Below, piece by piece: positions 1-12,234 of a stretch of 64,000 bases of DNA (its first letter is position 1; the number at the start of each line of letters is the position of its first letter). The DNA lies in contig NC_133400.1 of the NCBI RefSeq assembly GCF_047511655.1, positions 6,282,001 through 6,346,000 on the forward strand, written 5' to 3'. The DNA is from Castor canadensis (taxonomy: Eukaryota; Chordata; Mammalia; Rodentia; Castoridae). The notes under the pieces were generated by a model. That model did no database searches. It saw only the letters and a list, made by a program, of their open reading frames with translations, and had not been told where the DNA came from. Position numbers and translations under genes: made by a program.

Positions 1-42
1 TGCCATGTAGCTGGGATGACAGGTATGAGCCACAATGTCAAG
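1..42 (-). repeat. SINE B1-type fragment, cut by window edge
   Basis: The text 'gctgggatgacaggtatgag' matches the reverse complement of the B1 5' region (CACACCTGTAATCCCAGC in sense). Confidence 0.6.
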
Positions 43-164
43 CAGTTATTAGTAAATTTAAAATTATACACAGCTGGCACTGTGGCACACAGAAGTGCTG
101 GCCCAGAAGTGGCTGGCTGTGGCTTGCACAGGATGGAGAACTCATAAATGGGATAAGGGAGAGA

Positions 165-330
165 GTGGGATGTCTGTTCAGATTTTTGCCTGCTTTTTAA
201 TTGGATAGCCTGTTTTCTTACTGTTGAGTTTTAAGAGTTCTTTGTCTGTTTTGGAGACAGGTCATTTAACTGCTGATGTTTTGTCAACATTGTCTCCCAG
301 TCTGTAGCTTATCTTTTCAATCTCTTGATC
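165..330 (-). mobile_element. Ancient LINE-1 internal fragment
   Basis: T-rich text including 'tgagttttaagagttctttg' and 'ttgtctcccagtctgtagct' resembles the antisense of L1M sequence. It is short and diverged, with no reading frame. Confidence 0.4.
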
Positions 331-861
331 TGAAGGTTTCTGGAACAGTGACTGGGGGAAAGGTCTGATGCAGTCCCCCTAAAGAGCCCAGTGCCCTTGT
401 CAATTCCCTCAAGCTCAACTCACTGATCAATGAGAGGGACCACACTCTCAGGTGGACTATGACTATTACACACTACACACTAACGTCCCTACATGTCACA
501 TGGTTCCAGGTGTGCCTGCAGTGCCAGCACGATGGGGACCCATGGTTGGTGTTCCATCACTGCAGTCATTACTATTACTTCCAGCTGCTCCTAAACTTTC
601 AAGAAGACTTCCTGTCCTGATGCCCACTTCCCCAGCTCCTCTGAGAAGCAGCTGGCGGTCAAACAGGACGTGAGGATGGTCATATGAGCTGTCAGGGAGG
701 AGACAGTCATCCCAGGGCTTTGTGGAAAGGTCACTGAATGTGGACATCTTAGGCTGAGGCATTAATCCTCCAAGTGAGGAGAACCTGTGCCGCACCTCCC
801 TCAACAGATGAACCTGAGTGTCCACTAAGCAAATTAGCACAGGTTACCACCTTCAAAAATG

Positions 862-928
862 GCTCCTTTGTGGCTACACGTGTAGCTCAGTAATACAGCA
901 TTCCAAGCCCTGGGTTTCACCCTCAGCA

Positions 929-957
<29 letters not shown>
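862..957 (+). repeat. Degenerate ID-type SINE followed by a (CA)n microsatellite
   Basis: 'gtgtagctcagtaatacagc' and the following 'ccctgggtttcaccctcagca' resemble the tRNA-like A and B boxes of ID elements. A perfect (CA)n run of about 29 bases (928-957) follows directly where the element's tail would be, suggesting the repeat expanded from the SINE tail. Confidence 0.7.
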
Positions 958-960
<3 letters not shown>

Positions 961-1221
961 TCACACATCCTTTTCTCTCTGAAAAACAGCAGAAGTAAAA
1001 TGTATGTTGTTTCTAGGCTCAAGCCAGGAATCCCACCCTGTTGCTCAGTGTCCAGGCCCAAATGCTCTGTGCTCCCATTTCCAGGGTTTCCTCACTCATG
1101 AGCTCTATCATCAGCACTGAGGCTGCACCAGATAGTCAAGCTAAGGCCCAGGAAAGTTGAAATACAACCAGATACTGTCTACAGAAAACAAGTGTTTTAG
1201 ATAAAAAGAAAATACTGTATC

Positions 1222-1425
1222 TGCTGGGCGCTAGTGGTTCACACCTGTAATCCCAGTTACTTGGAAGGCCAGCCTGGGCAAATAGTTTGCATGACCCTAT
1301 CTCCAAAATAACCAGAGCAAAATGGTGACTGGAGGTGTGGCTCAAGCAGTGGAGCACTTGCTTTGTAAGCGCTAAGCCCTGAGTTCAAACCCCAGTCCCA
1401 TCAAAAACAAAAGGAAGAAAGAAAG
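1222..1425 (+). mobile_element. Dimeric B1-ID SINE
   Basis: The left half has the B1 text 'cacacctgtaatcccagtta'. The linker reads 'ccatctccaaaataaccag'-like, and the right half is an ID-type unit ending in 'gagttcaaaccccagtccca' plus an A-rich tail. This dimer recurs many times across the window and is the most telling taxonomic signal. Confidence 0.85.
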
Positions 1426-1494
1426 AAAATATTGCATCAGCTTAAAATCATATAATGAATTCTACTGACAACAGCAACCAGCCATTAGGGAACT

Positions 1495-2152
1495 GCATGG
1501 AGCCACAACAGACACCACTTCATCCCCACTAGGAGTGCTATAATCATAAAGGCAGATAATAACAAGTGCTGGACCAAGATGTGGGAAGTGAGTCCCCTCA
1601 TACCCAGTGTGGGGATGACCATTCTGCAAAGTGAGCTTGGCAGCTCCTTAAATGGGCAACCAGGGTCATGAGAAATGAGGACACATAGCCACACTAAACT
1701 TGTACACAAATGTTTGCAGCAGTATTATTCACAATGACCAAAAGGAGGAAACAGCTTCATCAAGAGAAGACTGCTAAATAGCTCGTGTTTATCCACACAA
1801 TGGGATATTGCTCAGCCAGAGAGAGGAATGAAGTGTTGACATGGTACAGAGTACGTGTCACAGACTTCAAAAACACCATGCTAAACAAAGAAACAAAAGG
1901 TCATGTACTGTGACCCCTTTACATGAAATGTCCAGAAGAGGCCAATAGACAAGGTAGATTTGTTGTTGCCAGGAGCTGGGGAAGCAGGGGCACCTGCTAA
2001 CAGGTATGAGATTTTGGAAGGAATGGTGAAAGCAGTCTAAAATTGACCAATCATGTTTGCACAGGTCTGGGAATATACTTAAGTACTGAGCTGTACATTT
2101 ACTGGGTGAATGAGATGATATGTGAATCACGTCTCAATAATGCTATTGTTTT
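1495..2152 (+). mobile_element. L1M-type LINE 3' end, diverged
   Basis: It carries the classic L1M 3' landmarks in order: a 'ttgtacacaaatgtttgcag' stretch, 'cacaatgggatattgctcag', 'ccctttacatgaaatgtcca', 'ggttgccaggagctgggg'-like text and a final 'gtgaatcacgtctcaataat' before an A-run. There is no open frame. Confidence 0.8.
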
Positions 2153-3067
2153 AAAAAAAAATAAAAATGACAAAATCTATAGGCTCCTCCTCCTCAAAAA
2201 AAAAAAGTGGTCATAAGAAGTGAACACATTCAACAGCACTCATCTATTAAGCACCTATGGGAGGCAGCTGGTGCCAGAAGCTAGAAGAGGGAGAGGAAAT
2301 AGCTTCGAGTCCTTTCGTTCCAGATGGAACTCTGTTTGGCCACTTTGCTCACCACATATGTTTGGAGCCCACTCGAGCCTCACCCTTGAGAAAGGAAAAT
2401 GACACCCAAGTGAGACCCCAGCGCAGTCAGAACAACCAGAATTGAATCCCAGCCACCTTGGAATGTTACTAAATTTCCCTCCACGCCAGACCTCTCATGG
2501 AGACCAGAGCTCATGGAGAAAACATCAGCTTTGTGGGGTTGGTGTATGGCTTGGCTGGGGCACAGACCAAAGCTCTGCCACTATCCCATGCTAAGGCCTA
2601 CAACCCTTTGGCCAAGAGAAGCTTGACTGCTCCTGAGGATTCCTAGGCTGGGCCAGAGCAAACACCCACAGCAGGGAAGGAAGGGAACACCACCACACCC
2701 ACAAGATTCGGGTTGGCTGATGAACTGCATGACTCCAACGCTGACGCCTGGACCCTGGTGAGGCTGGAGGCTGGGCATAGAAGAAATGCAACTTTCCTGG
2801 GAAAAACCAACCGTGCTGCACCCAAGCCCACCGCACAGCCTCCCCATCCTCCTAGAAATGTGTTTGGGAATGTATTCTATGGAAAATACCAAGAATACAC
2901 ATGAAAATGTTCCCACGATGAATGTGTGTCAGAAAAATATGAAACTACATAATATCCAAAAAGTAGGATGCTGCTTTGATAAACAAGCTAGCTAACTCTT
3001 GTATTAAAACAGCACAGAAGACACAGATGGTTTGTAATGGAGATATTCACGATTGGAAACAATCTCA

Positions 3068-3118
3068 GGGTGCAGCATCCAGCCTAGCAAGTGAGTTCAA
3101 ACCCCGGTGCTGCCAAAG
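3068..3118 (+). mobile_element. ID-type SINE fragment
   Basis: 'gcctagcaagtgagttcaaa' followed by 'ccccggtgctgcc' is the 3' half of an ID unit. Confidence 0.55.
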
Positions 3119-3175
3119 GGCAGTCCTGTCACATGCACTTGCTGAGTGAGATTGTTCAAACAAAAATGCAAGTTG

Positions 3176-3465
3176 TAGCCAGGCACTGATGGCTCACACT
3201 TGTAATCCTAGACCTAGAGGATCAAGGTTTGAGACCAGACCAGGCAAATAGTTTGAGAGACCCTATCTCCAAAAATAACCAGAGCAGAACACCTGCCTAT
3301 CTGCCTATCAAGTGTGAGGCCCTGAGTTCAAACACCAGCACCATGATAAATAAATAAAACCAGAACAAAATGGACTGGAGAGGTGGCTCAAGCAGTAAAG
3401 CACCTGCTTTGCAAGCACAAAGCCCTGAGTTCAAACCCCAGTTTCTCAAAAAAAAAAAAAGCAAG
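3176..3465 (+). mobile_element. Dimeric B1-ID SINE followed by a second ID unit
   Basis: The B1 half (3176-3290) is followed by an ID half ending near 3345 and an (A)n-rich tail 'gataaataaataaaac'. A second ID half (3361-3450) follows, starting in the linker text 'aacaaaatggactggagagg' and ending in a run of A. The repeated right monomer gives a B1-ID-ID arrangement. Confidence 0.75.
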
Positions 3466-3534
3466 TTGTCTGAGTGAAGCATAACGGCAGTGTTCTATGT
3501 AAACACAAATCATATATGTTAATTGTAGATTAAA

Positions 3535-3655
3535 TTTTTGTGCTTTATTTAGGTTTGCTTTCTATTATGTTATTGTTGTACTGGGGGTGTGTTACGGCAT
3601 CTACAAAAGATCTTACAATATATTGCAGTTCAATTTGCCCCCTCCATCATGGAAC
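3535..3655 (-). mobile_element. Lineage-specific retroelement 3' end, copy 1
   Basis: In minus orientation it reads a stretch like 'attgtaagatcttttgtaga' then 'cacccccagtacaacaataa' and an A-rich tail. It is clearly homologous to 40530-40660 and 41130-41255. I cannot name the family; the A-rich end suggests a LINE-1 3' end. Confidence 0.5.
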
Positions 3656-3808
3656 AAAAACATGAGGACAGTGACTACTGGGCCAAGATTCTGGTTTCTC
3701 CAGGGAGGGAAGGGAATACATGAGACTTAACTGCATTTTATTTCATTTCTTAAAAAAAAAAAAAAGAAAATCCAAAACCAATATTCCAACTTGTCCACGT
3801 AGGAGGAT

Positions 3809-4262
3809 GTATTAGCTTCTCATTGCTGTTATAACAAATTACCACAAACATGGACGCTCAAGAAAACTCACAATTATTACTGTACAGTTCTGGAAGCCAG
3901 AAATCCAACACCAGTCCCACTGCACTAACATCAGGGTGACAGGAGGCCCAGTTCCTTCTACAGCCTCTGAGGAAAACTGGCTTCTGTAAGCTGCCTGCCT
4001 GTGCTAGCTCATGGCTCCTTCCTCCATGTTCAAAGCTAGCAAGGCACTACCTTCCAGGCCCTCTCAGATGCTGACCTTCCCACCTCCTCAAACGGCCCCT
4101 GTGATGGCCTCAGATCCACCTGTATGGCCCAGGACACTCTCCACAGTACAGGATCCTTAGCACATGTGCAAAGAGCCTTCTGCCAATACAGTCCCATATT
4201 CCTGGGTTCCAGGAATGAAAACATGGACATGCTGAGTGGGGGCATGGGTGGGGAGGGAGACT
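3809..4262 (-). mobile_element. Old LTR, MaLR (MLT1/MST)-like
   Basis: It starts 'gtattagcttctcattgctg' and continues 'ttataacaaattaccacaaa' and 'acagttctggaagccagaaa', which in reverse matches the 3' region of MaLR LTRs (AACTGTGAGAAATAAATTT block). The subfamily is uncertain. Confidence 0.55.
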
Positions 4263-4519
4263 TTAATTGCCTACCAGAATTTAGAAATTCTACTAGCAGT
4301 AATAACAGCAATAGGAGTTAGCTCTTAAGTGCTTTGAGGTGTTGTCAAGCAACAACCCAAGGTGTGAGATGGACGAACTCCCAACCTCTCATGGGAATCC
4401 AGTTAGGTGGACTGCCCTGCTTTCCCATTTTCCTGGTGGGTAGAATGTACTCATGGTCACAAATCTTGTAAGTGGCGAAGTTGTTTAAGCCCAGCAATCA
4501 GACTGCAAAGCCTTTGAGT

Positions 4520-4830
4520 GTGGGGTGTTTGTTGTTTGGGGGTTTGAACTTGAGGGCTCTTTACCACTTTAGTCACACCCTAGCCCTTTTAGTTTTAATT
4601 ATTTTGGGGATGGGGATTCATGTTTATGACTGACCAGGTCTGGACTATGATCCTATTTACGCTTCTGGTGTAGTTAAGATGACAGGTGCACAGCACTGTG
4701 CCCAGCTTTTATTGGTCAAGATGGGGTCTTGTGAGCTTTTTGCCTGGGCTGGTCTCAAATTGCCATCCTCCCAATCTCTGCCTCCAAGTAGCCAGGATTA
4801 TAGGTGTGAGCCATTGTGCCTGGTGAGTGC
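4520..4830 (-). mobile_element. Degenerate B1-ID SINE pieces
   Basis: An ID-like reverse unit at 4540-4590 ('ggtttgaacttgagggctct') is followed at 4712-4826 by a B1-like reverse unit. The latter has 'gcctgggctggtctcaaatt' and 'ccaggattataggtgtgagc'. Confidence 0.65.
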
Positions 4831-5156
4831 AGGGTGTTTGTCACAGTGTTTTTTATACCAAATTTGACATTTAAATTAGTTCACAGTAAGATGGTCCCAA
4901 TATGGCACAAAGTGAAAAAAGGCAGGTTACTCTGCATTATGGAAGACTACATTCTGTGAAAATATACCAGAGTTTTGCAACAAAAAGAAAAGACCAGGGG
5001 GTGAGTCACTGCATGTCAACATGCATCTCTCCAGATGGAGGATGAAGGGGTTGTTTTCTGTATCAGGTGTAGTGTTAAAATATTTCCATTAAAACTTCTA
5101 TATTACTTCTATAATGAGAGGAAAAATAAGAGTTGGGTGTTTTTTGTGGGGAGGGG

Positions 5157-5262
5157 ACTCTTGAGACAAAGTCTCACTATGTAGCTCAGGCTGTCCTTCA
5201 ACTCTGGATCCTCCTGAATGCTGGGATTACAGGTGTGCACCACCAAACCCAGGCAACAGTGG
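5157..5262 (-). mobile_element. SINE B1
   Basis: It reads 'gagacaaagtctcactatgt' then 'gctgggattacaggtgtgca', a standard B1 in reverse orientation. Confidence 0.85.
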
Positions 5263-6104
5263 TTTTAGTTAGGAGAAACAAAACCAAGTCAGAGGAGACC
5301 AGCTCAGAGCTGGCTTATACAGGAAACTGGTGTAACATCTGTCCTTAGCACACAGCACAGGTCCTTCTTGCTGCCAAAGAGACACAGCCCTCTCTAGCCA
5401 TGCCCGTAGACGTTGCTCCCACAGGCCAAAGCTGGCAGCAGGCCTAGTGAGTGTGCTGGGGAAAGGACACCTGGCCAACAAATCCAGCCCAAGTAGGAGC
5501 TGAAAAAGCACCCCACAGGACCCCAGGCCCCAGGGCTGGTGGGTGGGGGCCAGCACCACCTCCTCCTCTAAGCTCTGCAGGTCCCCCTTCCTGCTAATGT
5601 AATTTTGTTAGTTTCCATTCTACAAATTACTAAGTTCCCATTTTTTCTTTCTCTGCACAGAATCCTTCACACGAACAGGCACTTCGCCCCCCAAAATGCA
5701 CGCCCACCCGTGGCCACCAGCATGAGTAGAATAAGACAAAAATAGCAGCTCACAGCTCCTTCCCAGTGGTGCTGATGGGGGTTCTGAACTGTCATCACCT
5801 CCAGATTCTGTTCACACAACCTCCTCACCACCTGTGCACACCACTCCTCCCAGCCCTGCAGAAGGAGGGAGGCAAGGAACCAGGTTGTCTTTCTATACAC
5901 ATTCTCCCATCCCAGCAGGACCTGAAGCCTGGCCACAGAATAGCAGAAGGATCACACACCACACACACACACCACACACACAACTGTGAGCTACACCTAA
6001 GACCCCTCTTGTGTCCCAAGCACACACAAAAACAGGCACCCCTGCCTGACCAATGAGTTCATTTGCTGCCTGGGAGGCGCTATACTTAAAAAACATTCCG
6101 CCCT

Positions 6105-6225
6105 GGCTGGGTACAGGCCTGTCATCCCAGCACTTGAGAGGCAGAGGCAGGAGGATTGTGAGTCGAGGCTAGCATGGACTACATAGCAAGACCCTATGTC
6201 AAACAAACAAACAAACAAACAAAAA
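6105..6225 (+). mobile_element. SINE B1 with (CAAA)n tail
   Basis: It has 'ctgtcatcccagcacttgag', 'aggcaggaggattgtgagtc' and 'ggactacatagcaagaccct', then a (CAAA)n tail to about 6222. Confidence 0.85.
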
Positions 6226-6269
6226 TTTCATCCACTCTGCTGGTATCACAGACATTTGCAAATTAAACT

Positions 6270-6385
6270 TTCATAACACTGTGATAGGGTAAGCTCCACC
6301 ATTACCCCATCCTCCAGATAAGAAAACTAAGCCTCCAAGAGGAAAAGAGACCAAGCAGCCCAAGGTCATGAAGTCAGTGCAGCCT
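6270..6385 (-). repeat. MIR fragment
   Basis: 'ccagataagaaaactaagcc' followed by 'caaggtcatgaagtcagtgc' is the reversed MIR core. Confidence 0.55.
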
Positions 6386-7224
6386 TGCCAGATCCAAGAC
6401 CGGAACTGCGATGTGCAATTGAAGAGGAGGTGGTCTCAGAGATACCCTTTCTGAACCTAGACACTGCTATCTTTAGGGCCAAATGAAAGGGGCCAAGTCT
6501 TAGGGAACACTGAGTCCTTCCTCTGACTGATCTGTAGCCACATAACCAAAGGGCACCTACTTCTGGCCAGGCCTTAGCTAGGTTCTGGGGATCCGTCTCT
6601 GAGGAGCAGACAGCTCTCTGCCCCCCAAGCTTACAGCCCATACTGATGATCACCGATCACTGAGGGCCTGGCCCTGTGGTCAGGCACTGCCCAGAACACC
6701 AGAATTTCTAGTTTTAACCCCAAACCACACAGTACTTAAGTTTCTTCCAAGCCACACCACTCCTCCAACCTGCCGTGCACCAATCCCTGTTCATGACCTA
6801 AGGTAGGCGGCAGTGAGGGATGGGGGTGGCTTTCCTTCCAAAAAGATTCACCAAGCACTTTAACAGATCCCTTCCCTTTTTTTAGGACAACCTGTAAGAG
6901 ATGTGCCCAGCATCCAAGATTCAGGGATCCCAACTATGCAAGTGAGGTACACCTGTCTTCCTTTGGGAGAGACAGTGCTCAGCCTCTGGCATCTCAGAGT
7001 AGATGTAGCTTCAGGCCAGCTGCCTTCTTCTTCTTTTCTTCCAGACAGAGTTCTTGGGGAGGACACCTAGCTCCCCAAAATCCAGAGAGATGGCTTTGGA
7101 AACTGAAAAAAAAATTGAAAAGTCCAAATCCCACATCACAGGAAACCAGACGGGTGGAACCACCATGGTTAGAGAATTCAAGGGACAGATTTCTGAGAAA
7201 CAGAAGGAAGTGTGAGCCATAACA

Positions 7225-7435
7225 ACAAAAGAAACCACTTGTAAGTGCTTCTAGGGTCCTAAGGGATTTGGTCCTAAGAACAACCCTACAAAGGTAGGGA
7301 CCATCATTGTCCCCACTCTACAGATGACAGAATGCAGCCACAAACAAGTTAGGTTTCTTGGCTAAGGTCACACAGGTAATAAATGTAGGGCCAGGATTCA
7401 AACCCAGGCAGCTGGCTCCACAGCACCCACCTCTG
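7225..7435 (-). repeat. MIR
   Basis: It contains 'cctacaaaggtagggaccat', 'ctacagatgacagaatgcag', 'ggctaaggtcacacaggtaa' and 'aggattcaaacccaggcagc', a nearly full reversed MIR. Confidence 0.8.
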
Positions 7436-7644
7436 ACTACTTCTCTCCTTATGCCATCACAGCCCTGGCCAAGACCAACACAGCTCGGAAGTAAGGTGGC
7501 ACTTGAGATAAAATCAGGACTCTTAAATCCCTCCATGACAAACTCCAACTTGCCCATCATACCCACACATCAATCAACCACCATGCTGGTCTCATGCCCC
7601 TCCAGCCCTGTTTAAAGGGCTCCGTGCTGGGGCTGTGGTTCAAG

Positions 7645-8045
7645 TACCACACACTGAGTGGCTTACACAAGGAAGGCTTTGGTCTCACAGTTCTGGAAGT
7701 CAGAAGTCCAAAATCAATGTCTTACAAGGTTGATGTGCTCTGACAGAGAATTCATTCCACGCCCCTCTCCTGGCTTTGGGGATAGTTGGCATCCCAGATG
7801 TCCCTTATCTTGTAAGGGACAATGTCTGCTTCCAACTTCACATGGCTTCTCTCCTAGTGTCTCTCTCCTCTTCTTATAAGGACACTGGTCATACTGGACC
7901 AGGGGAGTACCCCATTCCAGTGTGCCCTCATGTTCTCCAATATCATCTGCAAAGACCCTATTTCCAAATAAATTCCATTCTGAGACATTGTTGGGTTAGA
8001 ACTGTGACATGCAAATTTCAGACAACACAATTTAATTTATAACAG
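7645..8045 (-). mobile_element. Old LTR, MaLR-like, near full length
   Basis: Landmarks are 'ctcacagttctggaagtcag', 'cttataaggacactggtcat', 'gaccctatttccaaataaat' and a terminal 'ttataaca'. It is the same family as the element at 3809. It is solitary, and no internal retroviral sequence is seen. Confidence 0.6.
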
Positions 8046-8874
8046 GTACCACTCCTGCCCACAACCCTGAAAAAGCCAGAGAAGATATCCAACAGGTTAC
8101 CCTGTCTAACTCACCACACACCCAGGCAGAGCTGACCAGGCCAAAGGACACCAGTCTCAAAAGCAGCTGAGTGATCGCATACCCGATCTCAGGCTGCTCT
8201 CAGGAGTCCATCCTTACAGAAATCAAAGCTGTTGCTGACAGCACCACATGGAAAGTCAAGGCAGGGAGACAGAGGCCATGCTGCTGGAAGTCTAGCAAGG
8301 CTGTGAGAAGACCCCAGGAGAGGGATGAGGCTGTCCAAAGATGTCCCCCACCCACCCCCAGTGCTCACAGCACAGACAGAGCAGGAGAACTCAGTGCCCA
8401 TCCTTAGCAGTGAGGTTGTCCATTTTCCTGAACTCCTACAAGTCCCCAGATCCTTACCATCATCCTACTTGCCAGCCATCAGTGGGGCACCCTCCAAACA
8501 GGGGCCATGGAAGAGCCTGGAAGGATGCTCAATAAACCCACTTCCTGCTCTGGCCCACAGCTAGAGCAGGTTTCCCAGCACCCTTTGCAGTTAGTCATGT
8601 GCTAAGGTCTGGTCAAGGAAGGAAGAAGGAAAGAGACACTTGGGTTCTCGGCCCAGCCTGCACAAAGCTTCTGAGCCAAGATCACGTGGCTCAGGCATGA
8701 GGATCCCACAGTAGTCTCCAATACCTTAGGGACACGGGTGGCACCAGAATGCACAGAGTTCCAACCCCCAACCCCACTGATCATGACTTGAGTGGGCTAA
8801 ATTTGTATCAAGACCTGTTACTGTAGTCAGCCTGCTCTGACTAATTCGGAAGTTTTATTGCTGTGTCCTCTGCT

Positions 8875-9170
8875 GGGATGCTCTCCTGCCAGAGCCCCCA
8901 TGGCTCTCTCCTTCCCAACCTTTCGGTCTCAGCTCAAATGTCACCTCTACCAAGAGGCCACCCTGAGGTCTGTCCTAGCTAAAATAGTGTTCTTGTCAGG
9001 TTACTCTTTGTCACAGCACTGACAAAGAATTCTTTCCTTTCTAGCATTCATCACAATCCAAAATGACTGAATGTGTTAGCTTGGCTTTTTCTGTCTTCCC
9101 CATGAGACAGCTGGACTGTCCTGTTCTCTGCTTTAGTTCCAGTGACAAGTATCAAGTGGTATGCTATACA
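8875..9170 (+). mobile_element. LINE-2 3' fragment
   Basis: 'ctcagctcaaatgtcacctc', 'aagaggccaccctgaggtct' and a later 'ccccatgagacagctggact' follow the L2 3' consensus order. Confidence 0.6.
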
Positions 9171-9494
9171 CCAGGTCCTCTTTGGGTGTTTGCTAAATCG
9201 TAGTATCACTCAACATTTTATCCAGGATAGAAGACAACTGTCAAATAAGACAACAACCAATTCCCCAGCCATCTGGCCCAAAGCAGGGCAGCATCACCAA
9301 AGGAAGAAAAATATCAACTCCATCTTTTGCCCCAGCAGGCTCCAATGTGAAGCCTATGTGAAGATATGTCCCGGGGGTGGAGGTGGGGGGCAGCACAAGA
9401 TCTTGATACAAATGGAAGTTCTGATATCTACCCCATCCTCTCTAAGGGTCACTTCCTTTTATGTTTGATGGTGGTGATGACAGTGAGAAAGATG

Positions 9495-9750
9495 AGCAGG
9501 CAATACTTAAGCACTGTGGACATCCACTATGTACCTATGTATTATGTATATATTACTTCACTTAATCCTCACAGGTTCCTTGTGAGACAGGGGCCTTTGT
9601 TATTCCCATCTTACAGATGAGGAAACAGAAATACAAAGGGGAGACATGGGAGATCGAAGGTCAAGTGCATACAAGCAGCAGGGCAAAATTTGAACTCAAG
9701 GCCATTGGCTGTAGGGCCTATGCATTTATGTGTTACCACTGCACACTACA
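9495..9750 (-). repeat. MIR
   Basis: It contains 'cttcacttaatcctcacagg', 'atcttacagatgaggaaaca' and 'caaaatttgaactcaaggcc', the reversed MIR order. Confidence 0.75.
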
Positions 9751-9821
9751 ACCAAAAAGTAAGTAAGCTTATGGCCACTGGGCTTCGGCTGAGCATCCTT
9801 TTGTTTTCTGTTTTTTATTTT

Positions 9822-9905
9822 TTATTTAGCAGTGCTGGGGATGGAACCTAGAGTCTCACACATTCTAGGCAAGCACTCCACCACTGAGCCATGTCCCCAG
9901 CACAG
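9822..9905 (-). mobile_element. ID-type SINE
   Basis: 'tgctggggatggaacctaga', 'ctaggcaagcactccaccac' and 'gagccatgtccccagcac' form a complete reversed ID unit, preceded by a T-rich (tail) stretch. Confidence 0.85.
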
Positions 9906-10384
9906 TCTCACTTCTGAGATGCTTAATGGGGTGTCTTAGCTACCACTCTCAAACAGCGCCAGTGAGAAAACAACTGCCACACTGTTCCTCCAACATCTTG
10001 ATCAAATAACTTTCAAAAATATTCTTATTTGGTCCTAGGATAGATTTCAGAATGAGCCAAGAAATGCAAGAGCTCCACTCTCCTGCCCCTGACCCCTTCG
10101 CCCTTTACCCCACCCACTTGGTTCAAGCCTCCACCTGTACATCCTTCTGTCTCCCCAGAGATACAGGCACCCAAGGATGAAGATGCAGTCTCCTTCCTCT
10201 CAGTGTCTCCTGCACCTGACAGAATGAGTCCACGGCACACATAAGAAATTACCATGTTTCCTTCCTGCTGTAATAAAGTGACCAAAGCTGTCATTCTGGG
10301 TCCCGAGCAGAGAGTTTTTCCAGAAGCACCTTTTGAATTCACAGAGGAGAGGACTGTAGTGTAGAGCAGGAAGATTTGGGACAG

Positions 10385-10600
10385 ACAGATGGATGAGTTC
10401 AAACTGTAGTCCTGCCCTTTCCTGGCCTGGGGCATATCGCGTGGTCCCCCTAGGCCTCATTCTCATCATCAGTAAAGTGAGGGTAATTCCTTCATCACAG
10501 GATCACCAGGGAGACCAAATGAGCTGATGTGTGTGATGGGCTTGCACAGGAACCAGCACACAGTGAGGGCTCATCAGCCGGGCTCTCATCAATATTATTA
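10385..10600 (+). repeat. MIR
   Basis: 'aggcctcattctcatcatca' followed by 'gtaaagtgagggtaattcct' and 'ccagcacacagtgagggctc' is MIR in sense orientation. Confidence 0.65.
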
Positions 10601-11340
10601 CAACCACTATTGATACATCTGGCAGGCAAGTATCTGATACCAAGGGGTGAGACAGCGCCTATGTGTGATGGTCTCTCATTCATGACCAGCCACGATTTGC
10701 CAAAAATCAACAGACAAGAACATATGCCTACACAGAGGTGAAAACTTCCTGATAAAAGCCTATCCAGACCCACAACCAGGTGATACCCTGCTGGCTCTCA
10801 AGACACTCCCTGCTCCCAAAACAGGTGTGACCTAAGGTAACACCCATGCTCAACTCAGAAAAGCCCAGACCTGGGGCCCTCTTCTACCTAGAGACTGCTC
10901 ACCTGACATCCCTGGTAGGGAAGTAAACCTACACATCCCTCCTACATCAAGAGACCCCCAGCTCAATGTCAAGGAGGCCACAGTCACTGATTCTCTCTGC
11001 AGAGGGCTAGAGGGGAAGCAATCCAGCACCATCTTGCCCAAGCCTCTGGTGCTACAGTTTATCCAGAATGTGCCCTGAAAGTCCATGGCAAAAGCTTGTT
11101 TCCCCAGTCCATGTGCTATTGGGAGATGGTGGACACTTTGAAAGGCGGGCCTGCTATGAGGTCTTCAGGTCATTGGGGGTGTGTCCTTGAAAGGGACAGT
11201 GGAGCCCCATCCCCCTCCTTTTCCACTCTCTGGCCATGAGGTGAGCAGTTAGACTCTGCCCCTATTGTACCAGTGACATTCCACAGCTCTAAGCAAAACA
11301 AGTGACTTCAGAGCAGTTTCTCACTCAGCACTGCCATTTT

Positions 11341-11404
11341 GGTGTGGTGTGGTGTGGTGTGGTGTGGTGTGGTGTGTGGTGTGGTGTGGTGTGGTGTGGT
11401 GTGT
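11341..11404. repeat. (GGTGT)n pentanucleotide microsatellite
   Basis: About 12 units of GGTGT in 64 bases are interrupted once by an inserted GT near 11376. The array directly abuts the SINE that follows. Confidence 0.95.
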
Positions 11405-11616
11405 ACACGAGTGAGTGTTACTGGGGATTAAGTGAACCAGGGCCTTGCACATTCTAGGCAAGCACGCAACCACTTGAGCCATGCCCAGCCCAACCATTTT
11501 TGTTTTTGAGACAGGATCTCACTAACTTTGCCCAGACTGACCTGGCACGCTCAATCCTCCTGCCCCCACCACCAAAAAAGCTAGGATGACTAGGGTGCAC
11601 CACCACACCTGGCTAC
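11405..11616 (-). mobile_element. ID plus B1 SINE (dimer in reverse)
   Basis: An ID half ('ctaggcaagcacgcaaccac', 'gagccatgcccagccc') is followed by a B1 half ('tgagacaggatctcactaac', 'accaccacacctggc'). Confidence 0.8.
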
Positions 11617-12234
11617 CACTGCCATTTTGTACCAGATAAGTCTTTGTGGTGGAGACTGTCCTGTGCACTGCTGGACATGCTACAGCACCCTGCCATCTAC
11701 ACACTGGATTCCAATAGCACCTTGCCCCAGTGTGACAAACATACATGCATTGCCAAATGCCTCCCTGGTTGACAAAATCAAATCACCATGGCTGTGAACC
11801 AATCACTGCCTTAAAAGTGGGGCCCAAGATCTCACCAAGGCCTACACAGGGGCTTTGGTACCTGCCCAAAAGCCACACACCACTTGGCAAGTACCCCAAA
11901 ACTATACTCCCCTCATATGTGGCCAACCCCTGAAAACCCAGAGTGACCAGTGAGTTTCTTCAATAAAAACCTCTTTTACAGCAGGAGGCTGCAAAAACTC
12001 CTTCGACCATCCCCACAAGGGCTTGAAGGCCTGCTCACTCAAAGTGCCGATGGTCCCTTCTGTCCACCAGAAAAAGCCCAGATGCCAACACCAGTCCTCA
12101 ACTACCTCAGTAAGCAGCATTCCACCTGCAGCTACAAGCAGCCCCAGAAACTGGAATAGGAGCTGCTTCCATCAACTGACATTCTTCAAATGCTTTGGGC
12201 CACACTGAAACCCTCTGATGGCTTCATTCATTGC

